Notes under the pieces: generated by a model
What the model was told of the DNA's origin: nothing
The model's database searches: none
What the model saw: the letters and a program-made list of their open reading frames with translations, nothing else
Program-made: the position numbers and the translations under genes
Assembly: GCF_000725385.1 (NCBI RefSeq)
Contig: NZ_CP008884.1
Coordinates: forward strand, 1,426,001 to 1,490,000
Source of the DNA: Dyella japonica A8
Lineage (GTDB): Bacteria; Pseudomonadota; Gammaproteobacteria; Xanthomonadales; Rhodanobacteraceae
Direction of reading: 5' to 3'
Length of the DNA stretch: 64,000 bases
Shown here: piece after piece, positions 36,566 to 47,044 of the stretch
How positions within the stretch are numbered: the stretch's first letter is position 1
How the letters are laid out: every line of letters begins with the position of its first letter

Positions 36566-39067
36566 ATGGATATGTCGCTCCGATGCTTCGCACTGGTCGG
36601 CCTGCTGCTGACCGTTTCTCCGCAAGTCCTGGCCGATCAGGCGCCCAAGGCACCTGTCAGCGCGCCTGCCTCCGGCTATCTCACGCCGCCTGCGCCGCTG
36701 CAGGCCCTGGTGGATGCCCCGCGTCCGCCACAGCTCTCGATCAGCCCACATCGCGACCTGCTCGCGCTGACCCAGACGCCGGCACTGCCGGGCATCGATG
36801 TGGTCGCGCAGCCGGAGCTGAAGCTCGCCGGCCTGCGCATCAATCCGCGCACCTATGCGCAGAGCCGCTTCGTGTTCGGCACGGACCTGTGGCTGATGGA
36901 TGTGGCCACTGGCAAGGAGATTCGCCTGCAGGGCCTGCCGCAGCCGCTGTCCATCGCCACCTCGTCATGGTCGCCCGACCAACGCTACCTCGCCTTCAAC
37001 CAGGTCGATGCGCGCGCCGGCACCAACGAGTTGTGGATCGTGGACGTGGCGGCACGTTCCGCGCATCGCCTGATCGCGTTGCCGCTGAACACCGTGGCCG
37101 GTCGTGGCTATCGCTGGATGCCCGACGGCAAGCAGCTGCTCGTGCAGTTGCAGCCGCAGGGGCAGGGCGCGGCGCCGATCGCCAGCATCATCCCGACCGG
37201 TCCGGACACGCAGCAGACGCAGGCAGGTGGCGGCGTGAAGGCCATCCGTACCTATCAGGACATGCTGCACGACGAGAACGACGCGAAGCTCTTCGAGCAC
37301 TACCTCCGCTCGCAGTCGGCGCTGGTGGACCTCGATGGCAAGGTCACCACGCTCGGCGAGCCGGCGCTGACGCTGTCGATGGCGCCGTCGCCCGATGGCC
37401 GCTACCTGCTGCGCCAGCGCGTGGAGCGCCCGTTCTCCTATCTGGTGCCGGTGGACAGCTTCCCGCAGCGCATCGAGGTGCTGGACCGCGACGGCAAGCT
37501 GGTGAAGGAGATTGCGCATCTACCGCTGGTGGAGGGTCTGCCCACGGGCAACGACGCCGTACCCACCGGTGTGCGCGACATCGACTGGCGCACCGATGCA
37601 CCGGCCACGCTGGTGTGGGCCGAGGCGCAGGATGGCGGTGATCCCGCGCGGCAGGCGGACATCCGTGACATCGTGCAGATGCAGGCAGCACCGTTCGACC
37701 GCGCTCCGGTGACGCTGGCCAAGCTGGGCAGCCGCTACGCCGGCGCTTACTGGGCCAATGGCAGCCTCGCGCTGGTGAATGAATTCTGGTGGAAGACGCG
37801 CCACGTGAAGGAATGGCGCGTGGCGCCCGACCAGCCCGTGCAGGCACCGGTGCTCGTGCGCGAAGGCTCCTCCGAAGACCGCTACCGCGACCCCGGCAAG
37901 CCAGCGACGATGCTGGACGAGCATGGCGAGTCGCGGCTCGTCGTCACCGCGGACGGACAGAGCATCTATCGCCTCGGCCAGGGCGCATCGCCCGAAGGCG
38001 ACCGGCCGTTCATCGACCGGGTCAACCTTGCCTCCGGCCAGAGCACACGGCTGTTCCAGTCGCAGGCGCCGTACTTCGAAGACCCGCAGGTGCTGCTGGA
38101 CGTGGAAGGCACGCGCGCACTGATCTCGCGCGAATCGCCCACCGAGCCCACCAACTTCTACGTGCGTGACCTCGCCGGCAACGGCAAGCTGCGCGAGCTC
38201 ACTCATTTCCCCAATCCGCTGCCGCAACTGAAGGACGTGAAGAAGGAGCAGATCCGCTACAAGCGCAAGGATGGCGTGGAACTTACCGCCACGCTGTATC
38301 TGCCGCCCCACTACGATCCGAAGAAGGATGGCCCGCGCCCGATGCTGATGTGGGCGTACCCGGCCGAGTTCAAATCCGCCGATGCAGCGGGCCAGGTCAG
38401 GGATTCCCCGTACCGCTTCAACCGCATCAGTTACTGGGGCCCGCAGGCCTTCCTCACCATGGGCTACACCGTGCTGGACAACTTCGCCGTGCCGATCGTG
38501 GGCGAGGGCAGCAAGGAACCCAACGACACCTATATCCCGCAGCTGGTCGCCAGCGCGGAGGCGGCGGTGGATGAGGTCGTGCGCCGTGGCGTGGCCGATC
38601 GCAACCGCATCGCGGTGGGTGGCCACTCCTACGGTGCGTTCATGACCGCCAACCTGCTCGCGCACACGCGCCTGTTCAAGGCCGGCATCGCGCGCAGCGG
38701 CGCCTACAACCGCACGCTGACGCCCTTCGGTTTCCAGTCGGAAGAGCGCAACTACTGGCAGGCGATGGACGTGTACAACGCCATGTCGCCATTCAATTAC
38801 GCGGGTGACATCAAGGACGCGTTGCTGATGATCCATGGTGAGCAGGACAACAACTCCGGCACCTTCCCGATCCAGAGCGAGCGTATGTACGCCGCCATCA
38901 AGGGCCTGGGTGGCACCGCGCGGCTGGTGCTGCTGCCGAACGAAGCGCATGCCTATCGCGCGCGTGAATCGATCATGCAGATGCTGGCGGAGATGAATAG
39001 CTGGCTGGAGACGTATATGAAGCAGGCGAAGCCTGGGACAGTGGAGAAGCAAAGCGCTTCGCCTTGA
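36566..39067 (+). CDS. S9-family serine peptidase (glutamyl endopeptidase-like, S9D)
   Basis: An 833-residue exported peptidase. A signal peptide (MDMSLRCFALVGLLLTVSPQVLA) precedes a seven-bladed propeller-like region. The N-terminal block YLTPPAPLQALVDAPRPP and LPGIDVVAQPELKLAGLRINP resembles S9D glutamyl endopeptidases. The C-terminal alpha/beta-hydrolase domain has Ser688 in GGHSYGAFM, Asp761 in GEQDNNSG and His795 in NEAHAYR, a complete triad. Substrate preference is inferred, not visible. The ATG at 36566 or 36572 is chosen because the frame upstream is repeat DNA without a signal peptide. A tandem repeat array follows. Confidence 0.9.
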   Translation: MDMSLRCFALVGLLLTVSPQVLADQAPKAPVSAPASGYLTPPAPLQALVDAPRPPQLSISPHRDLLALTQTPALPGIDVVAQPELKLAGLRINPRTYAQSRFVFGTDLWLMDVATGKEIRLQGLPQPLSIATSSWSPDQRYLAFNQVDARAGTNELWIVDVAARSAHRLIALPLNTVAGRGYRWMPDGKQLLVQLQPQGQGAAPIASIIPTGPDTQQTQAGGGVKAIRTYQDMLHDENDAKLFEHYLRSQSALVDLDGKVTTLGEPALTLSMAPSPDGRYLLRQRVERPFSYLVPVDSFPQRIEVLDRDGKLVKEIAHLPLVEGLPTGNDAVPTGVRDIDWRTDAPATLVWAEAQDGGDPARQADIRDIVQMQAAPFDRAPVTLAKLGSRYAGAYWANGSLALVNEFWWKTRHVKEWRVAPDQPVQAPVLVREGSSEDRYRDPGKPATMLDEHGESRLVVTADGQSIYRLGQGASPEGDRPFIDRVNLASGQSTRLFQSQAPYFEDPQVLLDVEGTRALISRESPTEPTNFYVRDLAGNGKLRELTHFPNPLPQLKDVKKEQIRYKRKDGVELTATLYLPPHYDPKKDGPRPMLMWAYPAEFKSADAAGQVRDSPYRFNRISYWGPQAFLTMGYTVLDNFAVPIVGEGSKEPNDTYIPQLVASAEAAVDEVVRRGVADRNRIAVGGHSYGAFMTANLLAHTRLFKAGIARSGAYNRTLTPFGFQSEERNYWQAMDVYNAMSPFNYAGDIKDALLMIHGEQDNNSGTFPIQSERMYAAIKGLGGTARLVLLPNEAHAYRARESIMQMLAEMNSWLETYMKQAKPGTVEKQSASP

Positions 39068-39790
39068 TGAAGGCCGCTGAGCGGCGCTGCGCAGCCCTGC
39101 GCAGCGCCCATGCTCGTCATTCCGGCGCAGGCCGGAATCCAGGGCCCCGGTCTTTGGTCGGGTTCGCGAAAACCAGATCCTGTGGCTCTGGATTCCGGCC
39201 TTCGCCGGAATGACGGCTATAGGGGGGGGCGTGCGGCAAGTGCCTGGAGGTGCCTACGGTCGTTGATGGCAACGGCCAGCGTCATCCATCTTTCTTGCGC
39301 GCCTTCTCGACCTTGCGCCAGCCCCACACTCGTCATTCCGGCGCAGGCCGGAATCCAGGGCCTCGGTCTTTGGTCGGGTTCGCGAAAACCAGATCCTGTC
39401 GCTCTGGATTCCGGCCTGCGCCGGAATGACGGTTATAGGGGGGCGTGCGGCAAGTGCCTGGAGGTGCCTACGGTCGTTGATGGCAACGGACAGCGTCATC
39501 CATCTTTCTTGCGCGCCTTCTCGACCTTGCGCCACGCCCACGCTCGTCATTCCGGCGCAGGCCGGAATCCAGGGCCTCGGTCTTTGGTCGGGTTTGCGAA
39601 AACCAGATCCTCTGGCTCTAGTTTCCGGCCCTCGCCGGAATGACGGGGTAGGTGAGGCGGTCGCACGTGGCGGGAGGTTGGGCCTCGTTGGCTAAGGCAA
39701 CGGACCTCGGTCGATTCTTTTTGCCGCGCTGCACAAATCCGCTCCGCTTGGGGTAGTCTTGGACGTCCAGACATCCGCACCGTGGCATCG
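39068..39790. other. 723-bp intergenic region dominated by a repeat array
   Basis: Holds the 215-bp tandem repeats (39115-39646). The right end, about 39650-39790, should contain the ppc promoter. TAGTCT near 39752 is a possible -10. Open frames inside the array are repeat-encoded and recur with the same sequence in each copy, so they are not accepted as genes. Confidence 0.7.
39115..39646. repeat. Tandem array of about 215-bp units, each carrying a REP pair
   Basis: Units begin at 39115, 39331 and 39545 (periods 216 and 214; the third is cut short after its REP pair). Each starts with a REP-like element (cgtcattccggcgcaggccg) and then has a loop containing tttggtcgggtt and aaaaccagatcc. An inverted REP ends in ggaatgacgg. 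Full units then have a 113-bp linker that includes gtgcctggaggtgcctacgg and cgccttctcgaccttgcgcc. Copies differ at only a few bases. Confidence 0.9.
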
Positions 39791-42496
39791 ATGAACCAGC
39801 ACCGCAGTCCTGAGTTCGCTCCGCATGACGCGCCCTTGCGCGAAGACGTCCGCCGCCTCGGCACCCTGGTCGGGCATATGCTGGCCGAGCAGATTTCCCC
39901 TGCTTTCCTCGACGAAGTCGAGCGTATCCGCACTGCCGCCATCGAACGCCGCGTGGAAAACGCGCCGCTGGACGTACTTGGCGGCCTCCTCACCGGTCTG
40001 GATACGGACAAGGCCGAGTCGCTGGCGCGCGCCTTCGCCACCTATTTCCAGGCGGTGAATATCGCCGAACGCATCCATCGCATCCGTCGTCGCCGCGACT
40101 ACCAGCGCGAGGGCGGCGCGCCGCAGCCCGAATCCCTGCTGGACGTGCTTACGCGTCTGAAGGCGCAGGGCGTGGAAGCGGGCGAGTTGATCGAATGGCT
40201 GGAACGGTTACAGGTGGAACCAGTTTTCACGGCGCATCCGACCGAAGCCGTGCGCCGCTCGCTGCTGGAAAAAGAACAGTCCATCGTGCGGGCGCTGGTC
40301 GACAACTTCGACCCCACGCGCACGCCGCAAGAGCGCAAGGAAGACGACGACCGCATCTTCATGGCGCTCAGCGCGGGCTGGCAGACGGCCGAGGCGTCCG
40401 CCGTGAGCCCCACCGTGCAGGACGAGCACCACCACGTCGGCTTCTATCTCGCCAATCCGATCTATCGCATTGTCCCGGCGCTCTACGAATCGCTGGCTGA
40501 CGCACTGCAGACGGTCTACGGCGTGGCCGTACCCATCCCGCGCCTGCTGAGCTTTGCCACATGGGTTGGCGGCGACATGGATGGCAACCCCAACGTCGGC
40601 GCCGCCACCATTGCGGCCAGCTTGTCCACGCAGCGCGCCCACGTGCTGGAGCATTACATCGAGGACATCGCCGGCCTTGCCCGCCTGCTCAGCCAGACCG
40701 AGGACCGTGTTCCCATCGGCAGCGCGCTGGCCAACCGCCTGTTCGACTATCGCGTGCGCTTTCCCGAAGCGGCGGCCAAGGTGCGTCCGCGCCATGCCGA
40801 CATGCCGTACCGCAGCCTGCTCACCATCATCGGCGCGCGGCTGGAGGCAACGCACGATGACGATCATCCGGAAGGCTATACCTCGGTCGACGAGTTGCTC
40901 GAGGACCTGCATCTGGTCGCGGTCAGCCTGATCGACCACCGGGGCCTGCACGCCGGTGCCTATGCCGTGCGCCGCCTGATCTGGCGCGTGCGCACGTTCG
41001 GCTTCCACCTGGCGCGGCTGGACGTGCGGCAGGATTCGCGTGTGCATGACGACGCGCTGTCACAGCTGCTGGGGGACGCCGAATGGGTGTCGCGCAGCCC
41101 GGCGGAGCGTGCCGCACGGTTGCGTGCCTATGCTGGCGGGCAGGACGCGTTGCAGGACAGCGGTGATGCCACCGCCGCCTCGCTGCATGACGTGTTCGCC
41201 ACGATGGGCGAGGCGCGCGGACGCTACGGTACGTCCTCGCTGGGCCTCTACATCATCAGCATGGCGCGATCGGCGGCGGACGTGCTCGCGGTGCTCGCGC
41301 TGGCGCGTTACGGCGGGCTTGTCGAAAACGGCCGCGTTCCGCTCGATGTGGCGCCGCTATTCGAGACCGTGGATGACCTGGCCAACGCCCCCGCGACGCT
41401 GCGCGCCTTGCTGGACGATCCGGTCTATCGGGACCACCTCGCGTCGCGCGGCAACCGTCAGTGGGTGATGCTCGGCTATTCGGACAGCGGCAAGGACGGC
41501 GGCACGCTGGCCTCGCGCTGGGGCCTTCAGCGTGCGCAGGTGGAATTGCTGGAAGTGGCGGCGGAGGCCGGTGTCCGGCTGTCGTTCTTCCATGGCCGCG
41601 GCGGTTCGGCCAGTCGCGGCGGCGCGCGCATCACGCCAGCGCTCTTGTCTTCGCCGCGCGGTTCGGTGGCCGGCGTATTGCGCGTCACCGAGCAAGGTGA
41701 AGTGATCCATCGCAAGTACGGCATCCGAGCGCTTGCCTTGCGCAATCTCGAGCAGACGGTGGGCGCGGTGCTGCGCGCCTCATTGCGGCCCCGCATGCAC
41801 GAGCCGCGCGAGGACCTGTGGCGCGATCGCATGAGCCGCTTGTCCGCGCGCAGCCGCGAGCATTACCGGGCCTTCGTCGACCGCGAGGGCTTTGTCGACT
41901 ACTTCCGTTCCGCCACGCCCATCGACGTGATCGAGCGCATGACCCTGGGTTCCCGTCCGTCGCGCCGGCGCAGTATGCGGGGTGTGCAGGATCTGCGCGC
42001 GATCCCCTGGGTATTCGCGTGGACGCAGTGCCGCTCGATCCTGCCCGGTTGGTACGGGCTGGGTACCGCGCTCGAATTCGGCGTGAGTGAATACGGCGAG
42101 GCCGCCATGTCGGAAATGGCGTATGACTGGCCATTTTTCGCCAATATGCTCGACGACGTGTCGATGGTGCTGGCCAAGTGCGACCTGGGTATCGCCGAAG
42201 CATTCTCGACACTGGCGGGCCCGCTGCACGAACCGTTCTTCGGGCTCATTCGCGATGAGTTCGAGCGCACGCGCCACTGGCTGATGCGCCTGAAGCAGAA
42301 CGACAGCCTGCTGCAGAACGAGCCACGGCTGGCGACGTCGATTGACTTGCGCAACCCCTATGTCGACCCGATGAGCCTGCTGCAGGTGGATCTGCTCCGG
42401 CGCTGGCGCGAGGGCGGGGAAGGCGACGAGGCCTTGCTCACGGCGCTGGTGGCCTGCGTGAATGGTGTGTCGCAGGGGCTGCAGAACACGGGTTGA
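39791..42496 (+). CDS. ppc: Phosphoenolpyruvate carboxylase
   Basis: A 901-residue cytoplasmic enzyme that makes oxaloacetate from PEP and bicarbonate, refilling the TCA cycle. [20 protein letters not shown] holds the catalytic His149. [11 protein letters not shown] and LDVRQDS follow, then [19 protein letters not shown] with His601 and the glycine loop. The C-terminus QNTG is the conserved end of the family. The ATG at 39791 gives the normal N-terminus; an in-frame GTG at 39782 adds three residues. The short gap and overlap with the downstream GST-like frame suggest possible co-transcription. Confidence 0.97.
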   Translation: MNQHRSPEFAPHDAPLREDVRRLGTLVGHMLAEQISPAFLDEVERIRTAAIERRVENAPLDVLGGLLTGLDTDKAESLARAFATYFQAVNIAERIHRIRRRRDYQREGGAPQPESLLDVLTRLKAQGVEAGELIEWLERLQVEPVFTAHPTEAVRRSLLEKEQSIVRALVDNFDPTRTPQERKEDDDRIFMALSAGWQTAEASAVSPTVQDEHHHVGFYLANPIYRIVPALYESLADALQTVYGVAVPIPRLLSFATWVGGDMDGNPNVGAATIAASLSTQRAHVLEHYIEDIAGLARLLSQTEDRVPIGSALANRLFDYRVRFPEAAAKVRPRHADMPYRSLLTIIGARLEATHDDDHPEGYTSVDELLEDLHLVAVSLIDHRGLHAGAYAVRRLIWRVRTFGFHLARLDVRQDSRVHDDALSQLLGDAEWVSRSPAERAARLRAYAGGQDALQDSGDATAASLHDVFATMGEARGRYGTSSLGLYIISMARSAADVLAVLALARYGGLVENGRVPLDVAPLFETVDDLANAPATLRALLDDPVYRDHLASRGNRQWVMLGYSDSGKDGGTLASRWGLQRAQVELLEVAAEAGVRLSFFHGRGGSASRGGARITPALLSSPRGSVAGVLRVTEQGEVIHRKYGIRALALRNLEQTVGAVLRASLRPRMHEPREDLWRDRMSRLSARSREHYRAFVDREGFVDYFRSATPIDVIERMTLGSRPSRRRSMRGVQDLRAIPWVFAWTQCRSILPGWYGLGTALEFGVSEYGEAAMSEMAYDWPFFANMLDDVSMVLAKCDLGIAEAFSTLAGPLHEPFFGLIRDEFERTRHWLMRLKQNDSLLQNEPRLATSIDLRNPYVDPMSLLQVDLLRRWREGGEGDEALLTALVACVNGVSQGLQNTG

Positions 42497-42564
42497 GCAT
42501 CGCAGGATTGAATGATCCCCTGCGGGTCCCCATGGATGGAACATCCAGCCAGGGAGCCGCAGGG

Positions 42565-43533
42565 ATGATCGAGCTATATCAGTTGCGATGGTCGCACTAC
42601 GTGGAAAAGGTGCGCTGGGCGCTGGACTACAAGGGGCTGCCATGGAAGGCCATTGATGTTGTGGCCTACAAGAAGGAAGAGATGCGCCGCTTCTCCTGCG
42701 CGCAGACGGTGCCCCTGATCCATGATACGGACACCGGCACGGCGATCAGCGATTCCTCGCCCATCATCCGCTATCTGGATGAGACCTATCCTGAGCGGCC
42801 GCTGCTTTCCGAGGATCCCGCTGAACGCGAAGAGGCGTGGCAATGGATGCTTCGGCTGGATTCCACGCTCGGCCTGTTCGCGCGACGGCTCGGTTATACG
42901 CAACTCATCATGGAGTGCCCGCAGGTACTGGCACGCCTGTTCATGCCGGAGGTATGCCGCGGGTTGTTCACGCGGCGCGGCTGGCGCAACCTCGCCGCTC
43001 CCGTGCTCGGCATGATGCTGATCCGGCGGTTTCGCTTCGATCGCAATCGCCAGGATCGCCTCTACGAACAGCTGGAGTCATTGCTGCTGTCGCTGGACGA
43101 ACGGCTGAAGCGCATGCCTTTCTTGTTGGGGCATCGATTCACCGCCGCGGATATCACGCTGGCCTCGTTGCTGCGGCCGCTGCGCATCGTGCCGCATTTC
43201 AGTCACCACCCGCGCTTGCAGGGGCTGTTTGCCTGGCAAGACCGCTTATTTCGATCGCACGGCCGAGACCGGCCTTTGCTTTATGAAGAACTGATCGCCG
43301 CGCAGCGCCAGCGGAGCGGGCGCATGTTGGGGCGGGTGAGCTGGCTGACGTCGATTTCTCCGGAGCCAGCGGTTCGCGATGAACCGCTGCGTGCCGCCGT
43401 GAATGATCAACATCCGGTCAATTCGTTGAGCCTGATGAAGGCATGGCCGGGCTATCTGCGCTTGCGCTGGTTTAGCGGCGTACGGGCCATGCCGTATGTC
43501 ATGGCGCCGCATCTCCAGGCCGTGTCGACGTGA
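42565..43533 (+). CDS. Glutathione S-transferase family protein
   Basis: A 322-residue protein with an N-terminal thioredoxin-like GST domain. It shows MIELYQLRWSHYVEKVRWAL, the cis-Pro context CAQTVPLIHDTDTG and the SDSSPIIRYLDE substrate-glutathione loop. A helical C-terminal domain contains FLLGHRFTAADITLASLLRPL. It has an extra C-terminal segment of about 80 residues compared with usual GSTs. The substrate and exact activity are unknown. The ATG at 42565 follows AGGGAG; earlier in-frame starts overlap the ppc end and are unlikely. It converges on uup with a 34-bp gap. Confidence 0.82.
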   Translation: MIELYQLRWSHYVEKVRWALDYKGLPWKAIDVVAYKKEEMRRFSCAQTVPLIHDTDTGTAISDSSPIIRYLDETYPERPLLSEDPAEREEAWQWMLRLDSTLGLFARRLGYTQLIMECPQVLARLFMPEVCRGLFTRRGWRNLAAPVLGMMLIRRFRFDRNRQDRLYEQLESLLLSLDERLKRMPFLLGHRFTAADITLASLLRPLRIVPHFSHHPRLQGLFAWQDRLFRSHGRDRPLLYEELIAAQRQRSGRMLGRVSWLTSISPEPAVRDEPLRAAVNDQHPVNSLSLMKAWPGYLRLRWFSGVRAMPYVMAPHLQAVST

Positions 43534-43567
43534 ACTCGATCCGGGACGCCACCCGGCGTCCCCTTCC

Positions 43568-45439
43568 TCAGCCGTCCAGCTCGCTCCAGCGCTCGTAGGC
43601 GCGCTCGAGTTCAGCCTGAACCTGCGCGAGCGCTTCATTGGCCTTGACGATGGCGCCGCTGTCCTGCTGGTAGAACGAGGGATCGTTCATCGCCTCGGTA
43701 CGCGTGGCAATGTCCGCTTCCAGTGCCTCGATACGTGCTGGCAGTTGTTCAAGTTCGCGCGCGTCCTTGTAGCTGAGTTTGCGCTTGGCCTCCGTCGTGG
43801 CGGGTGTCGCCGCAGCGGTGGCGGCAACCTTCGCTTCCGCGGGCTTGGCGGTGGCTGCGGTGAGCGTGGGGCGCTGTCGTAGCCAGTCGGTGTAGCCGCC
43901 GACGTATTCGCCGATCTTGCCGTCGCCCTCGAGCACCAGCGTGCTCGACACCACGTTGTCGAGGAATTCGCGGTCGTGCGATACCAGCAGCAGTGTGCCC
44001 TGGTATTCGGTGAGCAATTCCTCGAGAAGTTCGAGTGTTTCCACGTCGAGGTCGTTGGTCGGTTCGTCCATCACCAGCAGGTTGGACGGCTGCGCGAACA
44101 GCTTGGCCAGCAGCAGGCGGTTGCGCTCGCCGCCGGACAGCCGCGTGATGGGCGCGCGTGCGCGTTCCGGCGAGAACAGGAAATCCTGCAGGTAGCCGAT
44201 GATGTGTTTGCGCGTACCGTTGAGCTCGATGTACTCGCGGCCCTCGGCCACGTTGTCCAGCGCATTGAGTTGGTCGTTGAGCTGCACGCGGTGCTGGTCA
44301 AAGTACGCGATCTGGATGCCGGTACCGAGCGCGGCATGGCCGCGTTCCGGCTTGAGTTCGCCGAGCATGATCTTCAGCAGCGTGCTCTTGCCCGCGCCGT
44401 TGGGACCGATGATGCCGACGCGGTCGCCACGCATGATCGCGGTGCTGAGGTTGCCAATCAGTACGCGGCCGCTGTAACCCTGGTGCACGTGTTCCAGGTC
44501 GATCACTTTCTTGCCGGACGCCTGTGCGTTGGCGAGCGTCATCTTCACGTTGCCGGACAGCTCGCGTCGCTGCGAGCGCTCCACGCGCAACGCTTTCAAT
44601 GCACGCACGCGTCCTTCGTTGCGTGTGCGGCGGGCCTTGATGCCCTGGCGGATCCACACTTCTTCCTGCGCGAGCTTTTTGTCGAACAGCGCATTGGCCT
44701 GCGCTTCGGCATGCAGGCGCTCTTCGCGGCGGCGCAGGTAGTTGTCGTAGTCGCCCGGCCAGTCGGTGAGCTGGCCGCGATCGATCTCGACGATGCGCGT
44801 GGCGAGCGCGCGGAGAAAGCTGCGGTCATGGGTGATGAACACGATGCTGCCTTCGAACTGGCGCAGGAAGTTTTCCAGCCAGCCGATGGCTTCGATGTCC
44901 AGATGGTTGGTGGGCTCGTCGAGCAGCAGCACGTCGGGCTTGCGCACCAGCGCTTGCGCGAGCAGCACGCGACGCTTCATGCCGCCGGACAGCGCGGCGA
45001 AATCGGTATCGCCAGGAAGCTCGAGGCGAGTCAGCACGTCGGTGACGCGGCGATCGAGATCCCAGCCGTGTTGCGCTTCGATCTGCGCCTGCACGTCGCC
45101 GAGCGCATCCATGTCGCCTTCGGCGAGCAGGTGGTGATAGCGCGCGAGCAACTGGCCGAGATCGCCCAGGCCTTGCGCCACGACATCGAACACACTGCCG
45201 GCGGTGTCCTGCGGTACTTCCTGTGCCATGCGTGCGACGACGACGCCGTTCTGCACGCGCACTTCGCCATCGTCGGCTTTCAGTTCGCCGGCGATGAGCT
45301 TCATCAGGGTGGATTTGCCTTCGCCGTTGCGACCGACGATGCACACGCGCTCGTTCACCTCGATGGAAAGGTCGACGTGTTCGAGCAGGAGGGGGCCGCC
45401 GATGCTGAAGTCGACGCGCTGGAGTTGGATAAGAGACAT
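43568..45439 (-). CDS. uup: ABC-F family ATPase Uup
   Basis: A 623-residue soluble protein with two nucleotide-binding domains and no membrane part. NBD1 has GRNGEGKST (36-44), LSGGMKRRVLLAQAL and LLLDEPTNHLD. NBD2 has GPNGAGKST, LSGGERNRLLLAKL and LVMDEPTNDLD. They are joined by a linker with many basic residues (RRTRNEGRVRALKALRVERSQRR). A C-terminal coiled-coil (about 550-620) is characteristic of Uup, which acts on ribosomes and branched DNA intermediates. The start MSLIQLQRVDFSIGG is standard. Confidence 0.94.
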   Translation of the reverse strand: MSLIQLQRVDFSIGGPLLLEHVDLSIEVNERVCIVGRNGEGKSTLMKLIAGELKADDGEVRVQNGVVVARMAQEVPQDTAGSVFDVVAQGLGDLGQLLARYHHLLAEGDMDALGDVQAQIEAQHGWDLDRRVTDVLTRLELPGDTDFAALSGGMKRRVLLAQALVRKPDVLLLDEPTNHLDIEAIGWLENFLRQFEGSIVFITHDRSFLRALATRIVEIDRGQLTDWPGDYDNYLRRREERLHAEAQANALFDKKLAQEEVWIRQGIKARRTRNEGRVRALKALRVERSQRRELSGNVKMTLANAQASGKKVIDLEHVHQGYSGRVLIGNLSTAIMRGDRVGIIGPNGAGKSTLLKIMLGELKPERGHAALGTGIQIAYFDQHRVQLNDQLNALDNVAEGREYIELNGTRKHIIGYLQDFLFSPERARAPITRLSGGERNRLLLAKLFAQPSNLLVMDEPTNDLDVETLELLEELLTEYQGTLLLVSHDREFLDNVVSSTLVLEGDGKIGEYVGGYTDWLRQRPTLTAATAKPAEAKVAATAAATPATTEAKRKLSYKDARELEQLPARIEALEADIATRTEAMNDPSFYQQDSGAIVKANEALAQVQAELERAYERWSELDG

Positions 45440-45838
45440 CCGGCCATTTTAGGCGATGTGTCGCCCCTGCCCATGCCGGGGCGTGCTCAATGACCGTGGC
45501 CGGCTGCCGATAGGGTCACATGCCGGGGTGTGAACGGGTCGGCAGCGTGTGGAGGGAGCATGGCAAGGTCGTTGCTTTTTCAGACAAAAAAGTGGCGACC
45601 TTCAGAAAAAAGTCCTTTTCCCCTACAGCGTTTGAAGGCACACTCGCTTGACGCGTAGACAAAGCCTTCACGGTGAAATTTATGTTAGGACGGCGCTGGG
45701 TGCGCCGTTTGCTTTTATCGTCCATGGAAACATGGACTTATGTGATGTAATTCAAGTATTGTCTGGGCCTGTGGCGGTGGCGTTGCAGTTCAGGGTTTGT
45801 AACGCCGGATAAAGCGGCAGTGGAAGCGAGGAATCGGG
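45440..45838. other. 399-bp AT-richer intergenic region with small hairpins
   Basis: This promoter region between divergent uup and the carboxypeptidase gene is visibly lower in G+C than the surroundings. It contains a terminator-like hairpin ACGGCGC/GCGCCGT (45690-45708) followed by TTGCTTTT. A small TCCATG-GAAA-CATGGA hairpin (45721-45736) follows. No protein or known RNA could be recognised; a short RNA ending at the first hairpin is possible. Confidence 0.5.
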
Positions 45839-46951
45839 GTGGCTATCAAGTCCAACACGCCGGCCAGGGGGGGTACCTGGCGTCAAGGTCTGCTTGCACT
45901 GCTCGTGAGCGTTGCAGGCGGTTTTGCGAGTCTCGCGCATGCCGGTGACGCTGCCATCGTCATCAACGAAGGCGACGGCCAGGTGATCACGGCCGTGAAC
46001 GCCGACGAGCCGAATCATCCCGCCTCGCTGGCCAAGATGATGACGCTGTACCTCGCCTTCCAGGCGGTGCAGAACGGCACGCTCAAGATGGACCAGGAAC
46101 TGCCCGTGTCCTCCTGGGCCGCGGCCAAGGCGCCGACCAAGCTCGATCTGCGCAACGGCCAGACCATCACCGTCGAAGACTGTGTGCTCGGCATGATCAC
46201 CAAGTCGGCCAACGACGCTGCCACCGTGGTGGCCGAAGGCCTCGGCGGCAACGAGAGCCATTTCGTCGAGATGATGAATGCCCAGGCCCAGCTGCTGGGC
46301 ATGAGCAATACCCGCTTCGCCAACGCCTCCGGCCTGCCTGATCCGGAAGACACCACCACGGCCCGCGACATGAGCAAGCTGGCCATGGCGCTGTACCACG
46401 ATTTCCCGCAGTACTCGCACTACTTCGCCACCAAGGACTTCATGTTCCGAGGCCGGCTGGTGCGTGGCCACAACAATCTGATGGACAAGTACCCGGGCAT
46501 GGACGGCCTGAAGACCGGCTTCACCAATGCCGCGGGCTTCAACCTGGCCTCCACCGCCGTGAAGGATGGGCGCCGCCTGTTCTCCGTGGTGATGGGTGGC
46601 CGCACCGCCGCCTCGCGTGACCGGCTGATGGCACGCCTGCTGGACGACGGCTTCGAGAACCAGGAAACGCCGGCCGAACTGGTCGCCCAGGCGGGCGAGG
46701 CGCCGGCATCGGCCGCCAAGGGCCGCCGCACCAAGGGCGGCGTGGCGGCGAAGGCCACCGCTGTGGCGGATGCGTCGGCGGGCTCGCGTCGCCATCATCG
46801 CCGTGCATCGAAGACGGAAGCGGTCGCCACGGCCGCGGCGTCGTGCTCGAAGAAGAAGAAGGGCGCCACCTGCCCCGGCACGGCGCGCAGCAGCAAGGCC
46901 GGCTCGGGAACGAAGGTGGCTTCGACCGCGCGGGTTTCGCCGGACAAGTAA
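45839..46951 (+). CDS. D-alanyl-D-alanine carboxypeptidase (penicillin-binding, PBP5/6-like)
   Basis: A 370-residue exported enzyme trimming pentapeptide stems of peptidoglycan. A signal peptide (about 1-35, ending LAHAG) is followed by the three active-site motifs SLAK (Ser63-Lys66), SAN (123-125) and KTG (225-227). The usual PBP5 beta-rich C-terminal domain is missing. Instead there is a Lys/Arg/Ala/Ser-rich tail (about 285-370, e.g. RRHHRRASKTEA and CSKKKKGATC), possibly interacting with the negatively charged cell wall. The start is GTG at 45839 with GAGGAA upstream. A strong terminator follows. Confidence 0.9.
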   Translation: MAIKSNTPARGGTWRQGLLALLVSVAGGFASLAHAGDAAIVINEGDGQVITAVNADEPNHPASLAKMMTLYLAFQAVQNGTLKMDQELPVSSWAAAKAPTKLDLRNGQTITVEDCVLGMITKSANDAATVVAEGLGGNESHFVEMMNAQAQLLGMSNTRFANASGLPDPEDTTTARDMSKLAMALYHDFPQYSHYFATKDFMFRGRLVRGHNNLMDKYPGMDGLKTGFTNAAGFNLASTAVKDGRRLFSVVMGGRTAASRDRLMARLLDDGFENQETPAELVAQAGEAPASAAKGRRTKGGVAAKATAVADASAGSRRHHRRASKTEAVATAAASCSKKKKGATCPGTARSSKAGSGTKVASTARVSPDK

Positions 46952-46982
46952 GCGCGGACCACGCGCCGGGTTGATGGAAAAC

Positions 46983-47006
46983 GGGCCGCGCAAGCGGCCC
47001 TTTTTT
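46983..47006 (+). terminator. Rho-independent terminator of the carboxypeptidase gene
   Basis: Stem GGGCCGC/GCGGCCC with a short loop (46983-47000), followed by TTTTTT. It lies about 30 bases after the stop codon. Confidence 0.9.
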
Positions 47007-47044
47007 GTTGGCGCGATCGGATCCGGAGTCCGCGTCCCTTTCCT

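Noticed and set aside
39115..39646. Possible CRISPR array because of regular repeats
   Set aside because: Units are about 215 bp with nearly identical linkers rather than short repeats with unique spacers, and no cas genes are nearby.
39110..39695. Short proteins with repeated VIPAQAGIQ-type sequences
   Set aside because: They are translations of the REP repeats and recur identically in each copy on both strands; there is no independent coding evidence.
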